The notes beneath the pieces are model-generated. The model saw nothing but the letters and a program-made list of their open reading frames with translations. It searched no databases and was not told where the DNA came from. This document shows, in pieces, positions 56,741 through 64,000 of a DNA stretch of 64,000 bases. The position numbers and the translations under genes were made by a program. The stretch comes from Ilyomonas sp963847085 (GTDB lineage: Bacteria; Bacteroidota; Bacteroidia; Chitinophagales; Chitinophagaceae), in contig CAWJYO010000006.1 of NCBI GenBank assembly GCA_963847085.1, positions 62,001 to 126,000 on the forward strand, given 5' to 3'. The first letter of the stretch is position 1. The number at the start of each line of letters is the position of its first letter.

Positions 56741-57256
56741 AAATTGCGGCAAAGCGTATTCTTTCTTCGTTCGGTTAGAAACGGCAGGTAGAAAGATGAA
56801 TAAAGAAAGTAACATATTCGTTCCATCGGAACGGCTCAAATCTTTAATAGTATCGTTCCGATGGAACGGGATCTGCCTTTGGTTTTGCACTATTTTCTAC
56901 CCATCTGCTGTTCCTGATGGAACAATTCTATAACCGCTAATAAGCAAACGAATAATTGAAACGATGCACCATCATTCTGTTCAGAACACAACAGTAAAAT
57001 GTAAATGGTGGTATAAAATTCATCTGACTTTTTATACTTATCAATTTAGCAAACATCACTCTTGGGCAAAAAAAGGGGCGTGCATAGAAATGCTCACCCG
57101 GAATCCAATATCGCGGAATAGTAGCCAAGCGAAATGCCAAAGGTTAAACCATTAAAAACAAATGGATTACAGGCATATTTATTTACTTATACCTCCTATT
57201 GTTGGAAAGATTGGTACGTAACAGGGAAAAAGGAGAAAACCGATTGCATTTAAAAT
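56741..57256. other. Non-coding region with repeats downstream of Nramp
   Basis: Over 500 bases with no convincing gene. It contains the GTTCC...GGAAC palindrome cluster (56806-56932) and the variant motif TTTGGTTTTGC at 56878-56888. On the minus strand near 57100-57150 a short frame reads VFNGLTFGISLGYYSAILDS, which looks like the last strands of an outer-membrane barrel; it is too short to call more than a possible relic. Confidence 0.4.
56806..56932. repeat. Cluster of three GTTCC-N-GGAAC palindromes
   Basis: CGTTCCATCGGAACG (56819-56833), CGTTCCGATGGAACG (about 56854-56868) and GTTCCTGATGGAAC (about 56910-56923) are three short hyphenated palindromes of one type within 110 bases. The spacing (35 and 55 bases) and position after a gene end suggest a small interspersed repeat or tandem binding sites. 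Confidence 0.6.
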
Positions 57257-57260
57257 TCGG

Positions 57261-57316
57261 GCAAAAACAAAAGCCTCCCAACGTGTCGGGAGGCTTTTTG
57301 ATAAGTTTGGTTTTGC
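57261..57316. terminator. Terminator flanked by inverted motif copies
   Basis: A stem aagcctccc/gggaggctt (arms 57271-57279 and 57288-57296) with a T run to 57299 follows the GCAAAAACAAA copy at 57261-57271 and precedes the variant TTTGGTTTTGC at 57306-57316. The motif copies thus extend the stem on both sides. On the minus strand it lies after the second RND gene. Confidence 0.75.
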
Positions 57317-57323
57317 ACAAAAA

Positions 57324-60300
57324 TCAGATAGAAACACCGGCAGGTACACCATGACCGTTTTCATGAATCTTCATCGGCACATAATCTTCCTTCATTAATT
57401 CACCCATTGATTTTTGTTGTTTGCGTTTTGAAAATCTTGCAATAATTCTATCAAAAATAGCATAGACTACCGGCACAATCACAAGGGTTAAAAACAGAGA
57501 ACTCAACAAACCACCAATGATTACCCAGGCTAAACCATTCTTCCACTCAGCACCCGCACCTTTAGCAATGGCAATGGGTATCATACCAAACACCATTGCA
57601 ATCGTGGTCATTAAAATAGGACGCAAACGCGCATGGTTGGCATCAATCAAAGCCTGTTTGGTGCTTTCACCTTCAGCTTTACGCTGGTTGGTAAAATCAA
57701 CCAATAAAATGGCGTTTTTACAAACCAAACCAATCAACATAATAATACCCATAATGGTGAACAGGGAAAGCGTTTGATTTGCCAAAGCCAATGCCAGCAA
57801 GGCTCCGATGAAGGAAAGCGGAATTGAAAACAACACCACAAACGGATACACAAAACTATTGTACAAAGCCACCATCACAAGGTATACCAGCACAATTGCC
57901 GCAATTAGCGCAATAACTAACGTACCAAAGCCTTCCGTTTGATTTTCCATATTACCACTCCACACATAACCTACGCCGGTTGGCTTGCGCAACTTTTCAA
58001 ACTGAGCCTGCCATTCGGAAGCAACCGTTCCGGTTGGACGACCAACCGTTTGCGCGTTGATGGTTACAGAAGGGCTTTTATCACGACGCTCCAACTGGCT
58101 CGGGCCACTTCCTTCGGTTACGGTGGCAAACTGGTTTAATTTAATTTGCTGTCCCCCATCGTTTACAAACACTAAGTTGCTTACATCTTCAACACTTTTT
58201 CGATTGAAGTTTCCATAGCGTGTGTCAATGTCGTATTCATTATCGCCCGCCCGAAACTTGCTGTCTGTATTGCCGCTAAATGCGGTTTGCATCGTGGCAC
58301 CAACCGTTTGCAAATTCAAGCCTAAAGCAGCCATCTTATCGCGGTCAACCTGCACATCAATTTCAGGATTACCGGCTTCCACCGATAATCTTACTTCGGT
58401 AGTACCTTTTATTTTGGTTAATAAATTCATGGCGTTGTTGGCAAACACCATCGCACTATCTAAGGTTGGTGCTGTAACGGTTAACGAAAGCGGCGCCATA
58501 TCGGCGGTTCCCATAATACTTACCGGAACCGTTTTTACTTTTGCACCAATTAACACTTTGGCTAACTCACTTTTTAGTTTTGCCGCATAAACATACGAGT
58601 CATCACTGCGTTTGTCCCGCGGCACAAGCTTTACATCTATCTCCGATTTATAAGCTGTTGCCTGTGTAGCACCAAAGCCTTCACTGGTTTGTCCAACCGT
58701 AGTAATCAAATCGGTTACTTCTTTTTTAGAACGAAGGAATTGTTCGGCACGTTGCGTCATTAAATTGGTTTGTTCAATGGCAGCGTCTTTCGGCATTTCT
58801 ATTTGCACTAAAAATTCTCCTCTATCGCTCTGCGGAAAAAATTCGGTACCGATAAAACCTCCGGCAAGTAAAAAAATGGATGAAACAAAAAGTAAGAGAA
58901 CTACCAGCAAGGTCCAGCGTTTATGTCCCAAACACCAGGTTAACAATCGCGTCATCCAGTTGGTGAATTTGGAAAGACCTCTTTCAAAAGAAAGAATGAT
59001 TCTGCCGAACAAATTTTTGCCGGTTATTAATTCCAGTTTCCCGAAACGTGAAGACAGCCACGGAACAATGGTGAAAGAAGAAAGCAACGACAATGATGTT
59101 GCAATGATAACCGTTACGCAAAACTGTCGCAGAATGTTCGACACCAAACCTGTACTTACGGCAATAGGAAAAAATACAACGATAATTACCAGCGTAATGG
59201 CAGATACCGTAAAGCCGATTTCAGCTGTGGCATCGTAAGCAGCACGCACACGGTTTTTGCCCATCTCCATGTGGCGGTAAATGTTTTCCAACACCACAAT
59301 GGCATCATCCACCAAAATACCCACTACCAACGAAAGCGCAAGCAGCGTCATTAAGTTGAGTGAATAACCAAAGAGTTTAATGCCAATGAACGTTGCAATT
59401 AATGATGCCGGAATAGACACCATTACAATCAAAGAATTTCGGATGCTATGCAAAAAGAAAAGCATTACAAAAGCTACCAGCACAACCGCCAAAAGCAAAT
59501 CATGAATTACAGCATCAGCGGCTTCTAAAGTAAATACAGAACTATCGTTTGCAATGGAAAGATGAAGCCCGTTGGAGGCGTAATCCTGCTGTAATTTGGC
59601 AACCATTTTTTTGGTTTCATCGCTTATTGCAACCGCATTGGCATCCGATTGTTTAAGCACTTGCAGTGCGATGGCAGCTTTACCATTTACACGCGCTATT
59701 TTCTCAACATCTTTTTGTGCATCCTGAACATCAGCAATATCACCCAACCGAATCTGGATACCGTTTTTAGAGGAGATCACCAGATTGCGAAGCTCATCCA
59801 CACTTCTGTATTTTCCCTGAAGCCGAATAGTAATCTCTTGCTGCCGTGTTTGCACGCTGCCCGTTGGAAAATCAAGGTTGGAAGCGGCAATGATTTGTTG
59901 CACCTGCGGCACACTTAAGCCGTAGCCCTGCAGTTTATTGGCGTCTAAATTTACTTGTATTTCACGTTGCTGGCCACCCACTAAATTCACTTGCGCAACG
60001 CCGGTAATGCGAGATAAAGCAGGCGCAACGCGATTATCCATTAAATCGTAGAAAGCCGCTTCATCCATATTGGCAGAAGCCGAGATGGTAATGATGGGCA
60101 AATCGTCTAAAGAAAATTTATTTAATGATGGTGCTTTGGCATCTTTAGGCAAGTTATCAAGGATGGCGTTTACTTTTCGCTGCGCATCGTTTAACGACAA
60201 ATCCACATTAGCATTATCGGTAAGCGTAATGATAATGTTAGATAAACTTTCATAGGATTTTGATTCAATCTTTTTGATGTTTTCCAAAGCCGAAACCGCA

Positions 60301-60506
60301 TCTTCAATTTTCTTTGTAACCGTGTTCTCCACCTCACCCGGAGAGGCACCCGGATAAACAGTAGTAATAGACACAATGTTGGAAGAGAACTTCGGTATTA
60401 ACTCATAGGTTAAAGAAGTGTAACTCAACAAGCCACCCAAAATCAATATGATAAACAACACTATAATAAGTGTGGGTCGTTTAATGGATACTTCTGCTAA
60501 TTTCAT
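57324..60506 (-). CDS. RND efflux transporter (system 2)
   Basis: 1060 residues with the RND layout of twelve helices and two large periplasmic loops. It starts MKLAEVSIKRPTLIIVLFII and YELIPKFSSNIVSITTVYPG. Helix 4 has LVVGILVDDAIVVLENIYRH with the proton-relay aspartates. The C-terminal half has NAILLVDFTNQRKAEGESTK and AGAEWKNGLAWVIIGGLLSS. It is less AcrB-like than system 1 and resembles the AcrB/MdtB-type pumps common in Bacteroidota. The substrate is unknown. Last gene of the operon tetR-tolC-MFP-RND; a terminator follows. Confidence 0.93.
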   Translation of the reverse strand: MKLAEVSIKRPTLIIVLFIILILGGLLSYTSLTYELIPKFSSNIVSITTVYPGASPGEVENTVTKKIEDAVSALENIKKIESKSYESLSNIIITLTDNANVDLSLNDAQRKVNAILDNLPKDAKAPSLNKFSLDDLPIITISASANMDEAAFYDLMDNRVAPALSRITGVAQVNLVGGQQREIQVNLDANKLQGYGLSVPQVQQIIAASNLDFPTGSVQTRQQEITIRLQGKYRSVDELRNLVISSKNGIQIRLGDIADVQDAQKDVEKIARVNGKAAIALQVLKQSDANAVAISDETKKMVAKLQQDYASNGLHLSIANDSSVFTLEAADAVIHDLLLAVVLVAFVMLFFLHSIRNSLIVMVSIPASLIATFIGIKLFGYSLNLMTLLALSLVVGILVDDAIVVLENIYRHMEMGKNRVRAAYDATAEIGFTVSAITLVIIVVFFPIAVSTGLVSNILRQFCVTVIIATSLSLLSSFTIVPWLSSRFGKLELITGKNLFGRIILSFERGLSKFTNWMTRLLTWCLGHKRWTLLVVLLLFVSSIFLLAGGFIGTEFFPQSDRGEFLVQIEMPKDAAIEQTNLMTQRAEQFLRSKKEVTDLITTVGQTSEGFGATQATAYKSEIDVKLVPRDKRSDDSYVYAAKLKSELAKVLIGAKVKTVPVSIMGTADMAPLSLTVTAPTLDSAMVFANNAMNLLTKIKGTTEVRLSVEAGNPEIDVQVDRDKMAALGLNLQTVGATMQTAFSGNTDSKFRAGDNEYDIDTRYGNFNRKSVEDVSNLVFVNDGGQQIKLNQFATVTEGSGPSQLERRDKSPSVTINAQTVGRPTGTVASEWQAQFEKLRKPTGVGYVWSGNMENQTEGFGTLVIALIAAIVLVYLVMVALYNSFVYPFVVLFSIPLSFIGALLALALANQTLSLFTIMGIIMLIGLVCKNAILLVDFTNQRKAEGESTKQALIDANHARLRPILMTTIAMVFGMIPIAIAKGAGAEWKNGLAWVIIGGLLSSLFLTLVIVPVVYAIFDRIIARFSKRKQQKSMGELMKEDYVPMKIHENGHGVPAGVSI

Positions 60507-60533
60507 AATTGCACTTTTTTGTCTGAACCGGGA

Positions 60534-61607
60534 TTAATGAATCACCTGTATTTTGCTGCCATCAGTTAAATTTACCTGGCCGCTGCTGATAACCAAATCG
60601 CCTTCATTCAAGCCATTTAAAACTTCTACCTTATCGCCAACTACACGGCCGGCAACTACTTTATGCAAACGCGCTGTGCTGTTGTTTTCGGCAATAAATA
60701 CTTCATTGCTGCTAATACCACCAACAAATGCAGAACGCGGAATGGCAATGAGCGATTGTGCCTTTGGCATAGCAAAAACTGCCGTTCCATACATACCTGC
60801 TTTCAACTGATTGTTTGGATTGTTAGCTACTTCTATTTCGAGCGGAAAGTTCAATGAGTTATCAGCTTTGGGCGCAATAAAAGTAATCTTGCCCGTAAAG
60901 CTTTCATTGGGAAATACCGAGGCAGTTATTTTTACATTATCGCCTACTTTTAAAGTTGCCACCTGGTTTTCATTTACAGTTACTTTTAGTTTCAATTTTG
61001 AAACATCAACAATATTAAACATCTGCGTAGCCGCAGCCAGCACAGCACCGGGTTCAATGTAACGTTTGTTGACAATGCCATTGATACTGGAGCGAATGTT
61101 GGCATCGCCAATGTTGATGCGTGATACATTTAATCTTGCCTGTGCGTTTTCCAAAGCCAGCTTTGCCTGGTCAAGTTGCTGCTGCGTAACGCCGCCGGTT
61201 TGAAATGCGTTTTCATATCGCTCCAAATCCTTTTGTGCATTTGCCAGGTTCGCTTCGTTGTTTTGCAAATCAACCGATAGCTGATCGGTTCTTACTGTTG
61301 CAAGCGTTTGGCCGGCTTTTACATAATCGCCTTCATCCACAAAAACGTTTACCACACGCCCTGCTTTTTCTGCCGAAAAATTAATTTCACGGTTCGGTTC
61401 AAAAGTTCCGTTGGCGTTAAAGTCGAGGTTTAAGATTTGTCTTTTTACAGTATCAACCCGCACGGCAACTGCATTGCTATCCTGCGCAGCCACCACCGCT
61501 GTTTTGGCGTTGTTCGATTGTTTGTTTTTGTTCAAAACAAAACCAATCAAAGCAATAATTCCAATGATGAGTAAAATGGTAAGTATGGTTCGTGTTGCTC
61601 TTTTCAT
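60534..61607 (-). CDS. RND periplasmic adaptor (membrane fusion protein), system 2
   Basis: 357 residues. An N-terminal membrane anchor (TILTILLIIGIIALIGFVL) is not followed by a lipobox cysteine. The adaptor core is GTFEPNREINFSAEKAGRVV (lipoyl-like half), an alpha-hairpin (NNEANLANAQKDLERYENAF), IRSSINGIVNKRYIEPGAVL (second half), and barrel plus proximal domains ending LVISSGQVNLTDGSKIQVIH. The gene starts 5 bases after tolC ends and 27 bases before the RND gene, a tight operon. Confidence 0.93.
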   Translation of the reverse strand: MKRATRTILTILLIIGIIALIGFVLNKNKQSNNAKTAVVAAQDSNAVAVRVDTVKRQILNLDFNANGTFEPNREINFSAEKAGRVVNVFVDEGDYVKAGQTLATVRTDQLSVDLQNNEANLANAQKDLERYENAFQTGGVTQQQLDQAKLALENAQARLNVSRINIGDANIRSSINGIVNKRYIEPGAVLAAATQMFNIVDVSKLKLKVTVNENQVATLKVGDNVKITASVFPNESFTGKITFIAPKADNSLNFPLEIEVANNPNNQLKAGMYGTAVFAMPKAQSLIAIPRSAFVGGISSNEVFIAENNSTARLHKVVAGRVVGDKVEVLNGLNEGDLVISSGQVNLTDGSKIQVIH

Positions 61608-61612
61608 AGCTA

Positions 61613-62968
61613 TTATTGATTAAGAAGCGTTTTCAATTGTCCTTTCGATTTGACCAGTTGTATTTCTGCCACTTTATAATCGAGCAGTGCTGATGAATAA
61701 TTGTTTTGTGCCTGCGTTAATGAGTTTTCTGCATCCAGCAAATCGGTAAGCGGAGCCAGCCCGTTGTTATAATTGTTTTGCGTATTGAAGAAAATTTCCT
61801 GCGCCAGTTGCACATTGTCTTTCTGACTATTTAAAGTAATGAGACTGTTTCTGATTTGCGTTTTTGCATTCTCGTAATCCAGGTTTAACGAAAGCGTTGT
61901 ATTGCGAATGTCTTCCCTGTTCTTTTCCAAACTTATATTGGCTTGCCTTACCCGCGCACGAGTGGCAAAACCATTGAACAAAGGCACATGTAAGTTCAAA
62001 GCAACATCGCCATAATTAAACCAATAGCCATTGTTTTCTTTTCCCCGAAACAAAACAAACTGGTTGCTTACACCATTTAACGAATGTGCCGCAGAAAGCG
62101 ACAATGTTGGATAATATTCGGCTTTGTAAGCATCGCGGTTGTACTGATACAGTTCGTCCTGCTTTTTTAAAATGCGGTATTCTGTGCGCTGCGTCATATC
62201 AAGCGAATCCTCCGATAAAATATCCTGCGGATGAATGCTATCGAGTGCTACCTGCGGTATGCTTATCGAAGCAGAAATATCCATTCCCATATAATACTTT
62301 AAAGCGTTTTCCTGTTGCGATAAAGCGTTTACAAGCTGCTGGCGTTGCGCTTTTAAATTGGATACCGATACCTGTGTTCTGTCAACATCAATCTTTTTTG
62401 CCAAACCATTTTGGTATTGCCCGTTAATAATGTTATACACTTTGGTAGTATTGCTGATGTTGCTGTCAATCACTACAATATTTTGCCGTTGCACCATCAC
62501 CTGGTAATAAGCCGTTGCCACCTGCTCGATGATTTGCTCATCGGTTAATTGTGCAGCCAACTGGTAATATTCGCCGGTTGATTTGGCTGCTTTCAATCCT
62601 GTAAAGACAGATTGGTCGAATATTTTTTGATCGAGATTTACAGTTGATACGCTATTCCATGTTGTACCCGACGGAACCAGCAGCGTTTTGCCCGGCTGAC
62701 CAATTAAGCTACCATCAAACACAAAGCTTTGCTTTTTGTATTGATCCAGCAGAGTACTGTTGATGCTTAACTGTGGCAAAGCGCGGGCACGGGTTTCGTC
62801 AATTTTATAATTTCCGTTTTGCACATCCAGCGCGGCTTTGCGGGCTGAACTGCTGTATTTCAGTGCATATTGTAATGCATCTTTTAAAGAGAGTTGTTGC
62901 TGGGCTTTTGCATTAAAAAAAACGAGCAAAACAAAACCCATTAAAATAGAACTGCGATAAAATTTCAT
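61613..62968 (-). CDS. TolC-family outer-membrane efflux protein, system 2
   Basis: 451 residues from MKFYRSSILMGFVLLVFFNA (signal peptide, cleavage near KAQQQ). The two OEP repeats are intact: LSLKDALQYALKYSSSARKA opens the first, and FNGFATRARVRQANISLEKN and NNYNNGLAPLTDLLDAENSL mark the second. It would form the outer-membrane channel for the system 2 pump. The ATG at 63001 would add 11 residues before the signal peptide and is less likely. Confidence 0.92.
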   Translation of the reverse strand: MKFYRSSILMGFVLLVFFNAKAQQQLSLKDALQYALKYSSSARKAALDVQNGNYKIDETRARALPQLSINSTLLDQYKKQSFVFDGSLIGQPGKTLLVPSGTTWNSVSTVNLDQKIFDQSVFTGLKAAKSTGEYYQLAAQLTDEQIIEQVATAYYQVMVQRQNIVVIDSNISNTTKVYNIINGQYQNGLAKKIDVDRTQVSVSNLKAQRQQLVNALSQQENALKYYMGMDISASISIPQVALDSIHPQDILSEDSLDMTQRTEYRILKKQDELYQYNRDAYKAEYYPTLSLSAAHSLNGVSNQFVLFRGKENNGYWFNYGDVALNLHVPLFNGFATRARVRQANISLEKNREDIRNTTLSLNLDYENAKTQIRNSLITLNSQKDNVQLAQEIFFNTQNNYNNGLAPLTDLLDAENSLTQAQNNYSSALLDYKVAEIQLVKSKGQLKTLLNQ

Positions 62969-63020
62969 TGTGATAAAGTCTGTTTGGTGATCAGTAGTCA
63001 AATGAATAAAAGAAGATTGT

Positions 63021-63653
63021 TTAGTTCAAAGTTGTTTGCTTTTCAGCCATTTTAGTAATATATCTTTTCAAAATTCTTGCACCTTTCGGCGTTACAATGC
63101 CGCTTAAAAAATGGGTAACAATTTCCAATTCGGTATCAGCGATGCGGAATTGATGTGCCGGAAATAACTCGATGTTTGTGCCCAATAAAAGTGTAGCGAG
63201 CCGTAAACGCGTGATAATTTCAGGATTGATATCGCTGCGATACACTTCTTCTTTTATTCCGCGCTGTATGTTTTTTAGAATAGAATCATGAAGAAATTTG
63301 TTTTTGAATTCGGTAAATTTTGCAAACACTTCAGGATGATATTTTTCAAGATCGTACATCACATTTGGGTTCATGTTTTGCATGGTAGCGTTGAACGATT
63401 CTAAACTTAACAACACTTCATGTATTGCGTTCTGCCCCTGTTCAGATGCCACAAAACAATCCTCACGGCTTTTACAAATATGATGATTGAAGATCTGCAA
63501 CACCAGTTCGTTTTTGTCAGCAAACGATTGATAGATTGTTTTTTTAGAGATGCCCAGCCGCGCGGCAATTTCATCCATCGTGATGCTTTTAATGCCGTAT
63601 TTCTTAAACAATTCTTCTGCCTTCTCCAAAATTCTTTCCTGCACCGTTATCAT
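63021..63653 (-). CDS. TetR-family transcriptional regulator
   Basis: 210 residues. The N-terminal TetR_N DNA-binding domain (about 1-50) reads ERILEKAEELFKKYGIKSIT followed by MDEIAARLGISKKTIYQSFA. The remainder is a variable helical ligand-binding domain. It is the first gene of the second RND operon, 52 bases before tolC, and so is the likely local repressor. An imperfect palindrome directly upstream (63669-63694) may be its operator. Confidence 0.93.
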   Translation of the reverse strand: MITVQERILEKAEELFKKYGIKSITMDEIAARLGISKKTIYQSFADKNELVLQIFNHHICKSREDCFVASEQGQNAIHEVLLSLESFNATMQNMNPNVMYDLEKYHPEVFAKFTEFKNKFLHDSILKNIQRGIKEEVYRSDINPEIITRLRLATLLLGTNIELFPAHQFRIADTELEIVTHFLSGIVTPKGARILKRYITKMAEKQTTLN

Positions 63654-63668
63654 GGCGGCAAAACTATG

Positions 63669-63694
63669 GAAACTTTTTTTGTAGTTTTAGTTTC
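63669..63694. promoter_or_regulatory. Possible operator GAAACT-N14-AGTTTC
   Basis: Six-base arms GAAACT and AGTTTC are spaced 14 bases apart just upstream of the tetR start. A minus-strand TAGTTTTG (63659-63666) matching the -7 consensus lies between it and the ATG. The position would suit autoregulation of the operon; the arms are short, so support is weak. Confidence 0.3.
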
Positions 63695-63911
63695 TGACAA
63701 TTAAATGAAGATTAAAAGCCGGATTTTATATAAGCGGTAACACATATCTAATATCTCATTCCTTTTACTGATAAGGATTCAACAAAGCGATTGTTGCCAA
63801 TCGGCTGGTTTGCAAACAAGGCACAATCCCGCTTTTCCGGTATTTTAAAAAATCTTGGAACTTTTTTTGATTCGAAACATATAAAAGCTTTTACTATTTA
63901 ACCAAATTTTT

Positions 63912-64000
63912 ATGAAAAAACATTTACACGTATGGCTGACCGTTTTATCAGTCTTGGTTCTTCATGTTTCTTATGCACAAGTAACTTTAGTTTCAACAAA
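63912..64000 (+). CDS. N-terminus of a secreted protein (partial)
   Basis: The frame starts at the ATG at 63912 with a clear signal peptide (MKKHLHVWLTVLSVLVLHVSYAQ, cleaved after about residue 23) and then VTLVSTK at the window edge. The rest lies outside, so no function can be assigned. The preceding 258 bases are AT-rich and show no other gene. Confidence 0.7.
   Translation, partial: MKKHLHVWLTVLSVLVLHVSYAQVTLVST

Noticed and set aside
19609..57316. Common 11-base motif as ordinary promoter or terminator element
   Set aside because: It does not match the -7 or -33 consensus, and only a few copies are in terminators; many lie in coding sequence or 5' leaders, so one such role does not explain the set.
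57324..63653. Second RND system as a heavy-metal (CusA) exporter
   Set aside because: I see no methionine-rich metal-binding motif in the pump or adaptor, and the regulator is TetR, not a metal sensor.
1..64000. CRISPR arrays, tRNA or rRNA genes, insertion sequences, prophage genes
   Set aside because: No regularly spaced repeats, transposase, integrase or phage proteins were seen in any frame, and I recognised no tRNA cloverleaf or rRNA sequence by eye.

Overview
This window is a chromosomal segment of a Bacteroidota bacterium, most likely Chitinophagaceae or a close relative. The evidence is a SusC/SusD pair, Bacteroidota-type -7 boxes (TAnnTTTG), A-rich leaders without Shine-Dalgarno sites, a short NuoG, lipoprotein signal peptides and typical intergenic palindromic repeats. 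No rRNA, tRNA, CRISPR array, insertion sequence or phage gene was seen. The family-level assignment is inference.

Layout. 1-2.8 kb: the end of an unknown gene, a small acidic protein, cysteine synthase (cysM) and a MacB-type ABC permease. 3.1-16.8 kb: a minus-strand respiratory complex I operon, nuoB-C-D-E-F-G-H-I-J-K-L-M-N. nuoA is not next to nuoB, and a decayed MNT-HEPN toxin-antitoxin remnant lies between nuoG and nuoH. 17.1-19.6 kb: pfkA-pyk (lower glycolysis). 19.8-25.8 kb: housekeeping genes, namely a DUF421 membrane protein, a DUF1080 secreted protein, mgtE, a SET-domain protein, an outer-membrane barrel, a polyprenol-phosphate mannosyltransferase and a DnaQ-type exonuclease.

26.1-49.0 kb: a polysaccharide-utilisation region. 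It holds SusC, SusD, a LamG lipoprotein, a seven-haem cytochrome c, a large VCBS/ASPIC protein, a small lipoprotein, an AraC regulator, GH26 mannanase, a sodium:sugar symporter, GH130 mannosylglucose phosphorylase, an epimerase (cellobiose/mannobiose 2-epimerase type), a GH28 enzyme, a CE2-type acetylesterase and a GH9 endoglucanase. The run GH26-symporter-GH130-epimerase has the gene content of the known mannan catabolic operon of Bacteroides fragilis. Together with GH9 and the esterase it suggests growth on acetylated (gluco)mannan. 49.2-63.7 kb: two tripartite RND efflux systems (TolC-MFP-RND and TetR-TolC-MFP-RND) flanking an unusual Nramp-family transporter. The last 89 bases start another secreted protein.

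Two things run through the window. First, an 11-base motif, GCAAAAACAAA, occurs 26 times exactly by my reading (plus six copies of GCAAAACCAAA), mostly between genes, on both strands, sometimes as inverted pairs in terminators; nothing in the annotation explains it. Second, about 18 frame breaks interrupt conserved genes (nuoF, I, J, K, M, susC, the cytochrome, the VCBS protein, the epimerase, tolC). Most are single-base indels, several in homopolymers, and look like sequencing or assembly errors rather than real pseudogenes; I give the merged genes. All coordinates and counts were read by eye.
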